Source: Myxococcales bacterium (GTDB lineage Bacteria; Myxococcota_A; Polyangia; Polyangiales; Ga0077539). From it: a stretch of 64,000 nt of DNA. The notes beneath the pieces were generated by a model. That model saw only the letters and a list, made by a program, of their open reading frames with translations. It was not told where the DNA came from and ran no database searches. Below, in pieces: positions 43,260-52,816 of the stretch. The stretch's first letter is position 1; the number at the start of each line of letters is the position of its first letter. The stretch spans positions 62,001 through 126,000 of the forward strand of contig JAEUKH010000054.1 of assembly GCA_016792845.1 (NCBI GenBank), written 5' to 3'. The position numbers and the translations under genes were made by a program.

Positions 43260-44086
43260 GCCGAGCGCCCCGTGAGGTAGAGCAGGGTCTGCCGCTCTTT
43301 CGGGCGCGTAAAGAGCACCCGGGTGTCGCCCGCTTCGATCAAGGCCCCCTCGTCGAAGTAGGCGAGGTGCTGCGAGACCCGCGCGGCCTGTTGCAGCGAG
43401 TGGGTCACGAACACCACCGTGAGCTGCGCCCGCAGCGCGCTCATGAGCGCTTCGATGGCCCCCGTGGTGGCCGGGTCGAGGCTCCCGGTGGGGTCGTCGA
43501 GGAGCAGCACCTCAGGCCCCACCGCCAAGGCCCGGGCGATCGAGAGGCGCTGTTGTAAGCCCAAAGGGAGCGAGCGCGCCGCGGCGCCGAGCTTGTCGTC
43601 GAGGAGGGCCCCGAGGTCGCAGCGACGGAGCGCCGTCTCGGCTCGGTCTTCGAGCGTGGCCCGGTCGCGGACCCCCGCCGCCCGAAGGCCGTACACGAGG
43701 TTCTCAAACACCGTGGTGTCAAAGGTGTAAGGCTGCGAGAACACCATCGCGACGCGGCGACGCAGCCGCTGGACGTCGACATCGGGGCGGTGGATGTCTT
43801 CGCCGTCGAGGGTCACCGTGCCCGTGAGGCGCAGCGGCTCGGCGGCGTCGTGGGTGCGGTTGAGCACCCGCAGAAACGTGCTCTTGCCGCCCCCCGAGGC
43901 GCCGATGAGGGCCGTCACGCGGCGCGCGGGGATGCTCAAGCTCAGGTCGCGCAACACCCGCCGCGCGCCGATGAAACAAGACAGCTGCGTGACCTCGAAC
44001 TTCGCAGGCAAGGCCGGGCCCGTGGCCTCTGCGGCGATGCGCTGAGGGCCCGAGCTCGCGTTCGGATCATGTGCCTGACTCACCAC
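43256..44086 (-). CDS. pstB: Phosphate ABC transporter ATPase PstB, divergent signature
   Basis: 276 residues. Walker A GASGGGKST is intact and QPYTFDTTVFENLVYGLR matches the PstB Q-loop region. Two normal features differ: the LSGGQ signature reads SLPLGLQQR, and the catalytic Glu after Walker B is Asp (VLLLDDPTGSLDP). The ATPase may work slowly or with an atypical gating. The start is a GTG (44086), with a second GTG codon next to it. First gene of the operon. Confidence 0.85.
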   Translation of the reverse strand: MVSQAHDPNASSGPQRIAAEATGPALPAKFEVTQLSCFIGARRVLRDLSLSIPARRVTALIGASGGGKSTFLRVLNRTHDAAEPLRLTGTVTLDGEDIHRPDVDVQRLRRRVAMVFSQPYTFDTTVFENLVYGLRAAGVRDRATLEDRAETALRRCDLGALLDDKLGAAARSLPLGLQQRLSIARALAVGPEVLLLDDPTGSLDPATTGAIEALMSALRAQLTVVFVTHSLQQAARVSQHLAYFDEGALIEAGDTRVLFTRPKERQTLLYLTGRSA

Positions 44087-44094
44087 GCCAACCT

Positions 44095-44122
44095 ACCGAC
44101 CCTGACAGACCTTGCCAGACAA
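44095..44122 (-). promoter_or_regulatory. Candidate Pho-box-like direct repeat
   Basis: On the minus strand CTGGCAA and CTGTCAG are two similar seven-base units 10 bases apart, near the CTGTCA core of known Pho boxes but with a spacing of 10 rather than 11. It lies between the divergent pst operon and the phoB gene. Confidence 0.3.
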
Positions 44123-44233
44123 ACAAGCCCCGAACGGTGACGCCGCGGTAACACCCGAAGGTCGGCGCTGACGCGGGGCGGCGTGCTGCGCAAACTCCCT
44201 GCGCGCGTTGCCCGATTGTTGCCAAGAGTGGGA

Positions 44234-44239
44234 TAGTCA
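44234..44239 (+). promoter_or_regulatory. Leaderless -10 TAGTCA of phoB
   Basis: TAGTCA, then seven bases, then the GTG start of the response regulator. Confidence 0.5.
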
Positions 44240-44246
44240 CAGCCCC

Positions 44247-44954
<708 letters not shown>

Positions 44955-44957
44955 GCT

Positions 44958-46760
44958 GTGCCCTCGCGGCAGGTCAGCGACGCCGGGCACCCGCGCAGCT
45001 CGTTCAGGCTCAAGATGGTGCTCATCGCCATCGCCCTGGTCGGGCTCTCGCTCTTCGGCGCGCAGGCCTTCATCGCCTCGGGGCTCGAGCGCACGCTCAA
45101 CCAGCACGTCACCGACGAGCTCGTCACCCAGTCGTCGCTCATCGCCACGGCCCTCGCGAGCGCCTCGGCGTGGCAGACGCCCCAAGCTGACCCGCTCGTG
45201 CGCACCCTCGCCGCGCAGGCCCACGCGCGGGTCACGCTCATCGACCCCGAAGGCCGCGTGGTGGCCGACAGCGCCGTGCCCGTCGCCCGTCTCGGACGGC
45301 TCGAAAACCACGGCCAGCGACCCGAGGTGCGGGCCGCGCGGGCGGGGCGTACGGCCGTGTCGTCGCGCGAGAGCGACACCCTGCGTCGGCCGCAGCGGTA
45401 CGCCGCCACCGCGGTCACCGGCCCGAACGGGCGATGGGTCTTGCGCGTCGCCGTGAGCCCGAGCCTCAACGAAGAGACCCACGCCGCGACGCAGCGGCTC
45501 TTGGGCCTCGGGGGGCTCCTCGGGCTCGTGATGGCCGCCGCCGCCGCATGGATGGCCTTCACCGTCGCCGCGCGCCCCTTGCAGACCCTCACCAACGCTG
45601 CGCGGGCCATGACCCGCGACCTCTCGGTGCGCACGCGGGTTCGGCAAGACGACGAGGTGGGCGCCCTCGCCACGGCCCTCGACGCCCTCGCCGACAACCT
45701 CGCGGCCTCGATGCAGAGCCTTGAGAAAGAGCGCGATCGGCTCGGGGCCATCCTCGAAGCGATGACCGAGGGGGTGCTCGTCACCGACCGCAGCGGCAAC
45801 GTGGTGCTGGCCAACCGGGCGCTGCGCGAGATGTTCTTCGTCGGCGCCGAGGCCCTCGGGCGCCCCCCCATCGAGGCCCTGAGGAGCGCCGAGCTGCACG
45901 AAATGTTGGCAGCCCTCAGCCGCTCGGGGAGCCCCGAGTCGAGAGAGTTCCCCATCGGTACGATCCGCCCCCGAAGGGTGGTGGCCAGGGTCGCTCCGAT
46001 TGATGACCCGGGCAGCGGCGCCGTGGCGGTCTTCTTCGACGTCACCGAGCTGCGCCGCCTTGAGACCGTGCGCCGCGATTTCGTCGCCAACGTCTCGCAC
46101 GAGCTGCGCACCCCCGTCGCGGCCATCCGCGCGTCGTCTGAGACGCTTCTCTTGGGTGCCCTGCAAAAGCCTGAAATGGCAGGAGAATTTGTCGAAATCA
46201 TCGACCGCCACGCCGAGCGCCTGCACCGCCTCGTCGAAGACCTCCTTGAGCTCTCAAAGATCGAGGCCAAAGAGCTTCAGCTCACCCTCGAACCCATCGC
46301 CCTCGGCCCCGAGGTCGACCGCGCCATGGCCCTGCTCTCGGTCTCGGCCGCCGCCCGACAGACCGCCCTGAAGAACACCCTCACCGCGGCCCTGCCCCCG
46401 GTGGTGGCCGACCGTCGCGCCCTCGAACACGTCTTGAGCAACCTCCTCGACAACGCCATCAAGTACACCCCCAACGGCAGCGCCGTGACCGTCTCGGCCG
46501 CGGTGCAAGGCGCCTACCTCCGGCTCGGCGTGGCCGACAACGGCCCCGGCGTCGAGGCCCGACACCTGCCGCGGCTCTTCGAGCGCTTCTACCGCGTCGA
46601 CCCGGGGCGCGCGCGCCACCAAGGCGGCACCGGCCTCGGACTCGCCATCGTCAAACACCTCGCCGAGGCCATGGGCGCCACCGTCTCGGTCGAGAGCGCC
46701 GTCGGCGTCGGCTCGACCTTCTACGTCACCCTCGCCCTCGCCACCCCGCCGCCCGCCTGA
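44958..46760 (+). CDS. phoR: PhoR-type sensor histidine kinase
   Basis: 600 residues. Two N-terminal membrane segments (19-40 and about 178-198) flank a periplasmic sensor domain of about 135 residues; then a HAMP-like segment, a PAS domain (LGAILEAMTEGVLVTDRSGNVVLANRA), the phospho-acceptor H381 in VSHELRTPVAAIRAS, and the catalytic motifs NLLDNAIKYTP, DNGPGV and GTGLGLAIVKH. It lies three bases after phoB with a GTG start. It phosphorylates PhoB when phosphate is scarce. Confidence 0.9.
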   Translation: MPSRQVSDAGHPRSSFRLKMVLIAIALVGLSLFGAQAFIASGLERTLNQHVTDELVTQSSLIATALASASAWQTPQADPLVRTLAAQAHARVTLIDPEGRVVADSAVPVARLGRLENHGQRPEVRAARAGRTAVSSRESDTLRRPQRYAATAVTGPNGRWVLRVAVSPSLNEETHAATQRLLGLGGLLGLVMAAAAAWMAFTVAARPLQTLTNAARAMTRDLSVRTRVRQDDEVGALATALDALADNLAASMQSLEKERDRLGAILEAMTEGVLVTDRSGNVVLANRALREMFFVGAEALGRPPIEALRSAELHEMLAALSRSGSPESREFPIGTIRPRRVVARVAPIDDPGSGAVAVFFDVTELRRLETVRRDFVANVSHELRTPVAAIRASSETLLLGALQKPEMAGEFVEIIDRHAERLHRLVEDLLELSKIEAKELQLTLEPIALGPEVDRAMALLSVSAAARQTALKNTLTAALPPVVADRRALEHVLSNLLDNAIKYTPNGSAVTVSAAVQGAYLRLGVADNGPGVEARHLPRLFERFYRVDPGRARHQGGTGLGLAIVKHLAEAMGATVSVESAVGVGSTFYVTLALATPPPA

Positions 46761-46811
46761 CGCGATTGCACAGGGTGCACCGGGTGCAAGATGATGGCGC
46801 GGATGCAACGG

Positions 46812-46828
46812 TCACATTTCAAATGTGA
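46812..46828. repeat. 17-bp perfect palindrome TCACATTT-C-AAATGTGA
   Basis: A perfect inverted repeat in the gap between convergent genes. Its arms equal CRP half-sites but point outward, the reverse of a real CRP site. Confidence 0.7.
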
Positions 46829-46837
46829 ACGATCTCA

Positions 46838-46862
46838 AGACATCAAGCGCGCTTGAATGTCT
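46838..46862. repeat. 25-base near-perfect palindrome
   Basis: AGACAT and ATGTCT flank the perfect core CAAGCGCGCTTG; there is one unpaired A on the right side. Function unknown: binding site or 3' hairpin. Confidence 0.7.
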
Positions 46863-46910
46863 GAAAAGTGGCCCTCGGCGCTCTTGGCACGGCCCGTGCT
46901 CATAGAAAAG

Positions 46911-46962
46911 ACAGCGGCGACACCGGCGTACCTCCCCCCCCAGCGCCAAGGGTGTCGCCGCT
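46911..46962 (-). terminator. Terminator-like 13-bp stem with long loop
   Basis: CAGCGGCGACACC and GGTGTCGCCGCTG are perfect complements about 26 bases apart. On the minus strand they are followed by TCTTTTCT, which suits the end of the NCS1 transporter transcript; the plus strand ends CTTATTT and might also work. Confidence 0.6.
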
Positions 46963-46976
46963 GCTTATTTGGGCGC

Positions 46977-48473
46977 TCAGGCGGTGGCGGCTGCGGGCTT
47001 GAGCTTCATGCCGAGGTAGTAGGCCCCGGCCGACACGAAGGCGCCGACGAACCAGGCGTAGTCGTAGAATACCTTGAGGCTGTCAAAGATGGCGCCGGCC
47101 CAGGCGAGGGCGCACCCGAGGGCGGTGGCGCCCACGGCGACCCAGTTGGTGCCGAGGGGGGTGCCGTAGTCGTAGCTGCCGCGGGGGCGGTAGAGGTCGG
47201 CCAGCACGAGCTGCTTGCGGCGCAAGAGCCAGTAGTCGGCGATGAGCACGCCCGCGATCGAGCCGAGGCCGCCCGAGTATCCGAGGAGCCATTTGAAGAT
47301 GTACCCCGAGGGGTCTGCGAGGAGCTTCCACGGGCACATGGCGATGCCGATGACGCCGGTGAGGAGGCCGCCGCGCTTGAAGTCGATATACTTCGGGAAG
47401 GCGTTGGCGAAATCATTGGCGGGTGAGACCACGTTGGCGGCGATGTTGACCGCGAGGGTGGCGATCACCACGGTGAAGGTCGAGACGGCCACCATGACCC
47501 GCGAGTCGAAGCGGGCGGCGAGGTCCATCGGGTCCCAGATGGCGTGGCCGTAGATCACCTCGCTGGCGCTGGTGATGAGCACGCCCATGGCGGCGAAGAG
47601 GGTCATCGTGGTGGGCAACGCGACCACCTGGCCGACGGCCTGTTCGCGCTGCGAGCGCCCGAAGCGGGTGAAGTCTGGCATGTTGAGCGAGAGCGTCGCC
47701 CAGAAGCCGATCATCGCGGTCAGCGACGGGATGAACACGCTCATGAAGCTCCCGCGCCCGTGGAAGGTGCTGTTGTGTTCGAGAATGGGCCCGAGCCCGT
47801 TGGCGCGCTGAATCGCCCAGTACACAAGGGCGCCGGTCATCACCAAGACGTACGGGGCGGCCCAGTCTTCGAGCTTTCGTACGAGCTCCATGCCGCGAAA
47901 GATGATGAAGATGTTCAACGCCCAGAACAGAATGAACGAGAGCCACTGGGTGGGGGCGTACCCGCCGACGTGGGCGCCGAGGGCAGACTCCCAACCCGAC
48001 CACATCGCGTTCATGAAGGTGTGAAAGGCCTTGCCGCCGATCCAGCATTGAATGCCGAACCAGCCGCAGGCCACGATGGCCCGCAAAATCGACGGGAAGT
48101 TTGACCCGAACACCCCGTACGCCGCCCGCGCAAACACCGGGAAGGGGATGCCGTACCGCGTGCCCGGGTGACTGTTCAGAAGGATCGGGATCAAGACAAT
48201 CAGGTTACCAAGCAAGATGGTAAAGAGCGCTTGCTTCCACGAGAGGCCCGCGGTGATAAGGCCCGACGCGAGCATGTACGTCGGGATGCAGTGGGCCATG
48301 CTGACCCAGAGGGCCGCGAAATTGTAGGTCTTCCAGGTGCGTTGCGCCACCGTGGTCGGGGCGAGGTCGTGGTTGTAGAGCGCGCTGCCTGAGAGGTCGA
48401 CGCCCTCACGCAATTCCACACGCCCGTCAGGGTGTTCGATCTGGTCTGCCAGACCCGAAGGTGCTTCCGCCAT
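46977..48473 (-). CDS. NCS1-family nucleobase/allantoin/hydantoin permease
   Basis: 498 residues, about twelve membrane segments. The N-terminal NHDLAPTTVAQRTWKTYNFAALWVSM, TYMLASGLITAGLSWKQAL, and PVFARAAYGVFGSNFP stretches are characteristic of the NCS1 family (Mhp1, PucI, FurA types), Na+ or H+ symporters of purines, pyrimidines, allantoin or hydantoin. The ATG is chosen because the upstream frame is not conserved. No catabolic gene for such a substrate is next to it, so the substrate is unspecified. Confidence 0.85.
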   Translation of the reverse strand: MAEAPSGLADQIEHPDGRVELREGVDLSGSALYNHDLAPTTVAQRTWKTYNFAALWVSMAHCIPTYMLASGLITAGLSWKQALFTILLGNLIVLIPILLNSHPGTRYGIPFPVFARAAYGVFGSNFPSILRAIVACGWFGIQCWIGGKAFHTFMNAMWSGWESALGAHVGGYAPTQWLSFILFWALNIFIIFRGMELVRKLEDWAAPYVLVMTGALVYWAIQRANGLGPILEHNSTFHGRGSFMSVFIPSLTAMIGFWATLSLNMPDFTRFGRSQREQAVGQVVALPTTMTLFAAMGVLITSASEVIYGHAIWDPMDLAARFDSRVMVAVSTFTVVIATLAVNIAANVVSPANDFANAFPKYIDFKRGGLLTGVIGIAMCPWKLLADPSGYIFKWLLGYSGGLGSIAGVLIADYWLLRRKQLVLADLYRPRGSYDYGTPLGTNWVAVGATALGCALAWAGAIFDSLKVFYDYAWFVGAFVSAGAYYLGMKLKPAAATA

Positions 48474-48536
48474 GGTGGGGCCGAGTCGAACCCACGGGGC
48501 CCCCTTCGTCAATGACCGAATCCCCGAGATTCCAGG

Positions 48537-48542
48537 TATACT
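48537..48542 (+). promoter_or_regulatory. Leaderless -10 TATACT
   Basis: TATACT followed by seven bases and ATG at 48550. ATGACC lies 19 bases before it. Confidence 0.55.
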
Positions 48543-48549
48543 CGCGGCG

Positions 48550-49350
48550 ATGCTGCGATGGGCGGGCGCGGGCGCTTTAGGGCTTCTCTCTCTCAACGCG
48601 GGCTGCGCCATGCTGACCGGCGCCCTGGCCCTCGGCGGCTCGATGCCGAGCACCAGCTCGTATGAGCGCTTCGAGCCCCTCGGCGAGCGCAGCCGACGCG
48701 TCGAGGTCAACGCGGGGCTCTCGCCCTTCCGTCTTGAGTGTCGCCTCTTTGAGCGCTCGGCCCGCGAGCGCGTGCACCACGAGACCGCGGGCTTCGACAT
48801 GGGCGGCCGCCTCGCCTACGGCTTCATCGGTGTGGCCGAGGGCGGCCTCGCGACGCTGCTCTGGTACGGCGCCACCCAAGACGAAGGCTCGGTGCCCCTC
48901 GGCATCGTCGCTGCGATCGCCTCCCTCGACGCCCTGGCGACGCTGATCTTGTCGTACGCGCTGCCGAACTATCGACGGGTCGAAGACAGCGAGCGGGCCG
49001 GCGTCTGGCGCTCGGTCGCGCAGTGCCCCAGCGGCCTCAACCTCAGCATCGAGGGCCGCACCCTCTTGCTCAATGAACAAGGCCGCCTCTCGACCCAAGA
49101 CGAGCGCTGGCTCGTCGAGCGGTGGGTGCAGCGCGGCCAGGGCGCCGAGCTCCGCCTGGGCGACCGCGTCACGCAGCTCGTGCCCAGCATCGACCACCGC
49201 TGTCATTGGGCAAGGGCGCTCAACCTTGTTGAGAAAGACACCCTCTGCGCCTCCGTGAGGGTGGCGCCTCTGTTGATGTCAGGGGCCCGCCCCACGGGCT
49301 TCGGCATCGCCCCGTTGCAGGTCGTGCTCGAGCTCGGCGCGAGCCCCTGA
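48550..49350 (+). CDS. Lipoprotein of unknown function
   Basis: 266 residues. Lipobox LNAGC at the end of the signal sequence. Two further hydrophobic segments (around GFIGVAEGGLATLLWYG and LGIVAAIASLDALATLILSYAL) lie in the middle, and the C-terminal part is beta-rich with LSIEGRTLLLNEQGRLS and two conserved-looking Cys. The start is set by TATACT at exactly seven bases. The function is unknown; the gene is divergent from the permease. Confidence 0.75.
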   Translation: MLRWAGAGALGLLSLNAGCAMLTGALALGGSMPSTSSYERFEPLGERSRRVEVNAGLSPFRLECRLFERSARERVHHETAGFDMGGRLAYGFIGVAEGGLATLLWYGATQDEGSVPLGIVAAIASLDALATLILSYALPNYRRVEDSERAGVWRSVAQCPSGLNLSIEGRTLLLNEQGRLSTQDERWLVERWVQRGQGAELRLGDRVTQLVPSIDHRCHWARALNLVEKDTLCASVRVAPLLMSGARPTGFGIAPLQVVLELGASP

Positions 49351-49355
49351 GCGGC

Positions 49356-51371
49356 TCAGCGCGGTGACGACGGCAACTGGTCAAAGCGACCGTCTGCGTC
49401 AACCTCTTCGACCCACCCTCTGAGAAGCTCCGCGTCGCTCCACGCTTGGGCGAAGCAGCCCACCGGGCGGTGCGGCTCGTCGCCCTCGACGATCTCTGAG
49501 AGGTGGCCCAGACCGTACGCGCGGAGCGCCGCGTCGAGCGGGCGATAGAGGGCCTTCAACTCGGCCCGCGCGCGCGCCACCTCGGCCTCTGAGACGCGCC
49601 GCGCCGTGGCCATCACCGCGCTCACATAGGCGCCAAAGAGAAAGGGCCACGCGGTGCCTTGATGGTAAGCCCCGTCGCGCGACCACGGGTCACCCGAATA
49701 CCAACCTCGGTACCCCGCGTCTCTGGGCGAGAGCGTGCGCAGCGCCAAGGGCACCAGGAGCTCGTCGCGGCACACCTTCAACACCGACTCACACTGCCGA
49801 ACCGAGAGCAGCTCGCCCGGGAGCGACACCGCGTACAGCGCATTGGGGCGAACGCTCGGGTCGCCCGCGGCGCCGCGCACGACGTCGTAGAGATACCCGC
49901 GCTCGGCGTGCCAGAAGCGCGTGCGAAAGGCCGCCGCCGCGCGCTGCGCTTCGTGGGCGTAGCGCCCCGCGCCGACGGCGTCGTGGGCCCGCGCGCAGAG
50001 GGCGCTGAGGGTGAGCAGGCCCGAGTGCCAGAGGGCGTTGATCTCGACCGGCGCGCCGTGACGCGAGGTCACGACCCAGTCGCCGACCCGGGCGTCCATC
50101 CAGGTGAGCTGGGTGCTCGGGTCGCCGGCCTCGACGAGGCCCTCGGCGTTGACGTGAATGTTGTACCGCGTACCGTTGAGAAAGCCGTTCGCGATGGCCT
50201 CAAGGGCGGGCAAGAGGGCCGTCAACACGAAGGCCTCGTCGCCGGTGTATTGAAGGTACCGCCGCACCGCATAGAAGAACCAGAGCGGCGCGTCGACGGT
50301 GTTGTAATCGGCATGGCCCGCCCCCCCATCGGGGAAGCGATTGGGCAACATGCCCTGATCGACATACGCGGCGAAAGCGCTCAAGAGCCGTCGCGCCTCT
50401 TCGTAACGCCCAGGCACGAGGTAACACCCCGTAAAGGCGATGAGCGTGTCGCGGCCCCAGTCTTCAAACCAAGGGTACCCGGCGAGCAAGGCAGGGGGCG
50501 AGGCGTGGTCGATACGGTAGGCGTCGACGGCCAGGTAGAGCTGCGCGATCGCCGGCGGGAGCGCGCGCTCAGGGAGCAGCTCTTCGAGCCGCGTGCGGCT
50601 CACCTCGATGAGGGCCTCGATCTCGCGCGGCACGGTCTCATCGGCCGAGATCACCACTTCGAGGGTCTCGTAAGGCTGCAACGTGCAGAAAAAGACGCCC
50701 GGCGTGAAGGCGTCTTCGTGGGCGTCGAGCCCTCGGCCGCGCTCCTCGCTGTGTTCAAAATCGCGCCACCATGAGGGCGCGCTTTGAAAGACGCCGGGCA
50801 CCCGGAGCGTCACCGACGGCGCTTCGAGGTACGGCGCCATCACGATTTCGCCCGAGACGCCCTCTCGCAAGAGGGCCTCGATGCGCGCCTCGGCGTTGAC
50901 CTTCGCGTGGTGGTGAAAATCGCGCCACACCCCGAAGGGGCGCAAGAGCAGGCCCCTCGCGCGCGGCGCCTCAAGCGTGTACCGAAGCACCACCGTGTGC
51001 GTCGCGTCGAGCATCACCAGCTCGCGCCGCAACACCCCGCCGTCGACCGCATACTCCCAAGTCGGAAAGGGCGCCTGGGTGAAGGTCCGAAGGCGCCGCC
51101 ACCCGTCAGGGTGCACCACCTTGGGGAAGGCGTGCGCCGAGAGCTCCGCCGAGCCCTCGGCCTCGACCACCGTCTCGTCGAGGTGCGAGAGCAGCACCAT
51201 GCGCCCGCGAGGCGGCGTCGTCGCCACCACCAAGAGCCCGTGATACCGCCGCGTCGCGATGCCCGAGAGCGTGCCCGCCGCGTACCCGCCGAGGCCGTTG
51301 GTCACCAACCACTCGCGGGCCGAGTTCGTCTCAACAGGGTACGATTGCAACCCATCTAGCCTGATCGCCAT
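49356..51371 (-). CDS. Glycogen debranching enzyme (amylo-alpha-1,6-glucosidase family)
   Basis: 671 residues. The N-terminal beta-sandwich (REWLVTNGLGGYAAGTLSGIATRRYHGLLV) and the (alpha/alpha)6 barrel with GYPWFEDWGRDTLIAFTG and PNRFPDGG..YNTVDAPLWF are the recognised blocks of the bacterial/archaeal GDE family (GH133-like). It hydrolyses the alpha-1,6 branch left after phosphorylase action on glycogen. No glycogen synthesis gene is near. Gene ends shortly before the lipoprotein's stop; the two converge. Confidence 0.88.
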   Translation of the reverse strand: MAIRLDGLQSYPVETNSAREWLVTNGLGGYAAGTLSGIATRRYHGLLVVATTPPRGRMVLLSHLDETVVEAEGSAELSAHAFPKVVHPDGWRRLRTFTQAPFPTWEYAVDGGVLRRELVMLDATHTVVLRYTLEAPRARGLLLRPFGVWRDFHHHAKVNAEARIEALLREGVSGEIVMAPYLEAPSVTLRVPGVFQSAPSWWRDFEHSEERGRGLDAHEDAFTPGVFFCTLQPYETLEVVISADETVPREIEALIEVSRTRLEELLPERALPPAIAQLYLAVDAYRIDHASPPALLAGYPWFEDWGRDTLIAFTGCYLVPGRYEEARRLLSAFAAYVDQGMLPNRFPDGGAGHADYNTVDAPLWFFYAVRRYLQYTGDEAFVLTALLPALEAIANGFLNGTRYNIHVNAEGLVEAGDPSTQLTWMDARVGDWVVTSRHGAPVEINALWHSGLLTLSALCARAHDAVGAGRYAHEAQRAAAAFRTRFWHAERGYLYDVVRGAAGDPSVRPNALYAVSLPGELLSVRQCESVLKVCRDELLVPLALRTLSPRDAGYRGWYSGDPWSRDGAYHQGTAWPFLFGAYVSAVMATARRVSEAEVARARAELKALYRPLDAALRAYGLGHLSEIVEGDEPHRPVGCFAQAWSDAELLRGWVEEVDADGRFDQLPSSPR

Positions 51372-51416
51372 CTCGACCGTCAGGCTAACGCCACCAAAGG
51401 CGCAACGCGCAAGCTT

Positions 51417-52148
51417 TCAGGCCGCAAGCATTTCTTCGGTGCGCCGCAGAATCTCAGGGTGGAGTCGACCCCACACCCCGCCCCGGAGGTGCTCTTCAGG
51501 GATGAGCGCCGCCCCGTGCTCGGGGTCGACCGCGTCGGTGAGCTCAAGCAAGGCCAGACGACGCTCGCGGCAGTAATGCAAAGCCTCAAGGAGCGGCGCG
51601 AGCACCTCGCGCGGCGCGTAACCCTCATGCTTGAGTGCCTCGATAAACCACAACGGGCGCCGTTCGAGGTCGCGCAGCAGCAAGAGAATGTCGCCCGCGA
51701 GGATGCACGACCCCGCGCTCCGCGGGCCCGCGAAGCCTTCACGGATGTCGCCCGCGGCGGCGCCCAAGGCGGGGCTCCGCGCGGCCAAGATGGCCATCGA
51801 GCGAGAGTACCCGCGGAGCGGGTGCGCGGCGCCGCCGTGACCGAACGACAGGCCCACGTCGCCGAGGTACCAGGCCGGGTGCTCCCACGCCGAGAGGAGC
51901 CCCGCGGTGAAGTTGATCTGGCGGCTCCACGGGAGGTTGTCGCCCGCGCGCAGGGCGCTCACCGCGTCGCGCATTCTCGGGGCCGCGCGCACCGCGAGGG
52001 CGAGGGCGACGGGGTCCCAGGCGACCCGCGCGGCGAGCTCCGAGGGGGGCACCTGGCCGAGGGCGACCCCCATCACCTGGGTCACGTATTGCCGCTCTTC
52101 GAAGGGGTGCAGGGTGACCGCGTAGGGCCTTCGCGCTTCGGCCGTCAT
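51417..52148 (-). CDS. Unknown protein coupled to cNMP-binding protein
   Basis: 243 residues, no signal or membrane segment. It is rich in Ala, Leu and Arg with helical patterns (DPVALALAVRAAPRMRDAVSALRAG, ALLEALHYCRERRLALLELTDAV). I do not recognise it. It overlaps the start of the upstream cyclic-nucleotide-binding protein by four bases, so the two are translated together and may act together. Confidence 0.6.
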   Translation of the reverse strand: MTAEARRPYAVTLHPFEERQYVTQVMGVALGQVPPSELAARVAWDPVALALAVRAAPRMRDAVSALRAGDNLPWSRQINFTAGLLSAWEHPAWYLGDVGLSFGHGGAAHPLRGYSRSMAILAARSPALGAAAGDIREGFAGPRSAGSCILAGDILLLLRDLERRPLWFIEALKHEGYAPREVLAPLLEALHYCRERRLALLELTDAVDPEHGAALIPEEHLRGGVWGRLHPEILRRTEEMLAA

Positions 52149-52681
52149 GGCGTGTCGTCGGGGGCGCCGGGGGCCTGCGAGAGGGCCTTGACGACCTTCT
52201 CGGCGGTGTCGCGGGCGCGGCCCTTGATCATCGCTTCGAGGAGCCGTCGGGCCTGAGGGTTCTTGTCGAGCACGGCGTCGATGTCGGGCTTGTCGAAGCG
52301 CACGGCGCTCACCTCGGTGAGGGCGATCACCGAGGCGGTGCGGGGCATGCCCGTGAGCATCGCGACCTCGCCGAAGAAAGCGCCGCGTTGAAGGGTGGCG
52401 AGGGGCACGCTCTGCCCGTCAGGCGCGCGGGTCAGCACCTCGACCACGCCGCGGTCGACGAGGAAGAAGTCGTGACCCGGGGCGCCCTCGCGCAAAATGG
52501 CCTTGCCCGCCGCGAAGACCATCACCACCCCGCGCTCGACCAGCTCGCGCCGCGCCCCCTCGTCGAGGGAGCGGAAGAGAAACGACCCGGTGACCACCTC
52601 GGCCACCCCGTTCCACAAATTGTTTAGTGTTTCTGAGCTGTCACGAAAGCTGCCAGCGCGCACCGTGGGGGAGTCACTCAT
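52145..52681 (-). CDS. Cyclic nucleotide-binding domain protein
   Basis: 178 residues, a single cNMP-binding beta-roll: REGAPGHDFFLVDRGVVEVLTR, GAFFGEVAMLTGMPRTASVIAL is the phosphate-binding cassette with GE and RTA; the C-terminal helix region lacks a helix-turn-helix. It is a stand-alone sensor of cAMP or cGMP, perhaps regulating its operon partner. Divergent from the kinase gene. Confidence 0.85.
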   Translation of the reverse strand: MSDSPTVRAGSFRDSSETLNNLWNGVAEVVTGSFLFRSLDEGARRELVERGVVMVFAAGKAILREGAPGHDFFLVDRGVVEVLTRAPDGQSVPLATLQRGAFFGEVAMLTGMPRTASVIALTEVSAVRFDKPDIDAVLDKNPQARRLLEAMIKGRARDTAEKVVKALSQAPGAPDDTP

Positions 52682-52802
52682 ACGTCTCTATGCTCTCTCG
52701 TCGAGGTTGCCACGAGCCCCCGGCCGAGCGCAAAGACGACACAGCGGGTCGACGCTGTCACACGGGTGTTGCCCGAAGGCCACCACAAGTCGAAACCCGT
52801 GG

Positions 52803-52808
52803 TATAGG
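52803..52808 (+). promoter_or_regulatory. Leaderless -10 TATAGG
   Basis: TATAGG followed by eight bases and GTG at 52817. Confidence 0.5.
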
Positions 52809-52816
52809 CCCGGTCC

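Noticed and set aside
46812..46828. CRP binding site
   Set aside because: The half-sites are everted (TCACATTT..AAATGTGA) rather than TGTGA-N6-TCACA.
46857..47426. Plus-strand gene opposite the NCS1 permease
   Set aside because: Composition is that of a reverse shadow of the permease and no ribosome site or motif is present.
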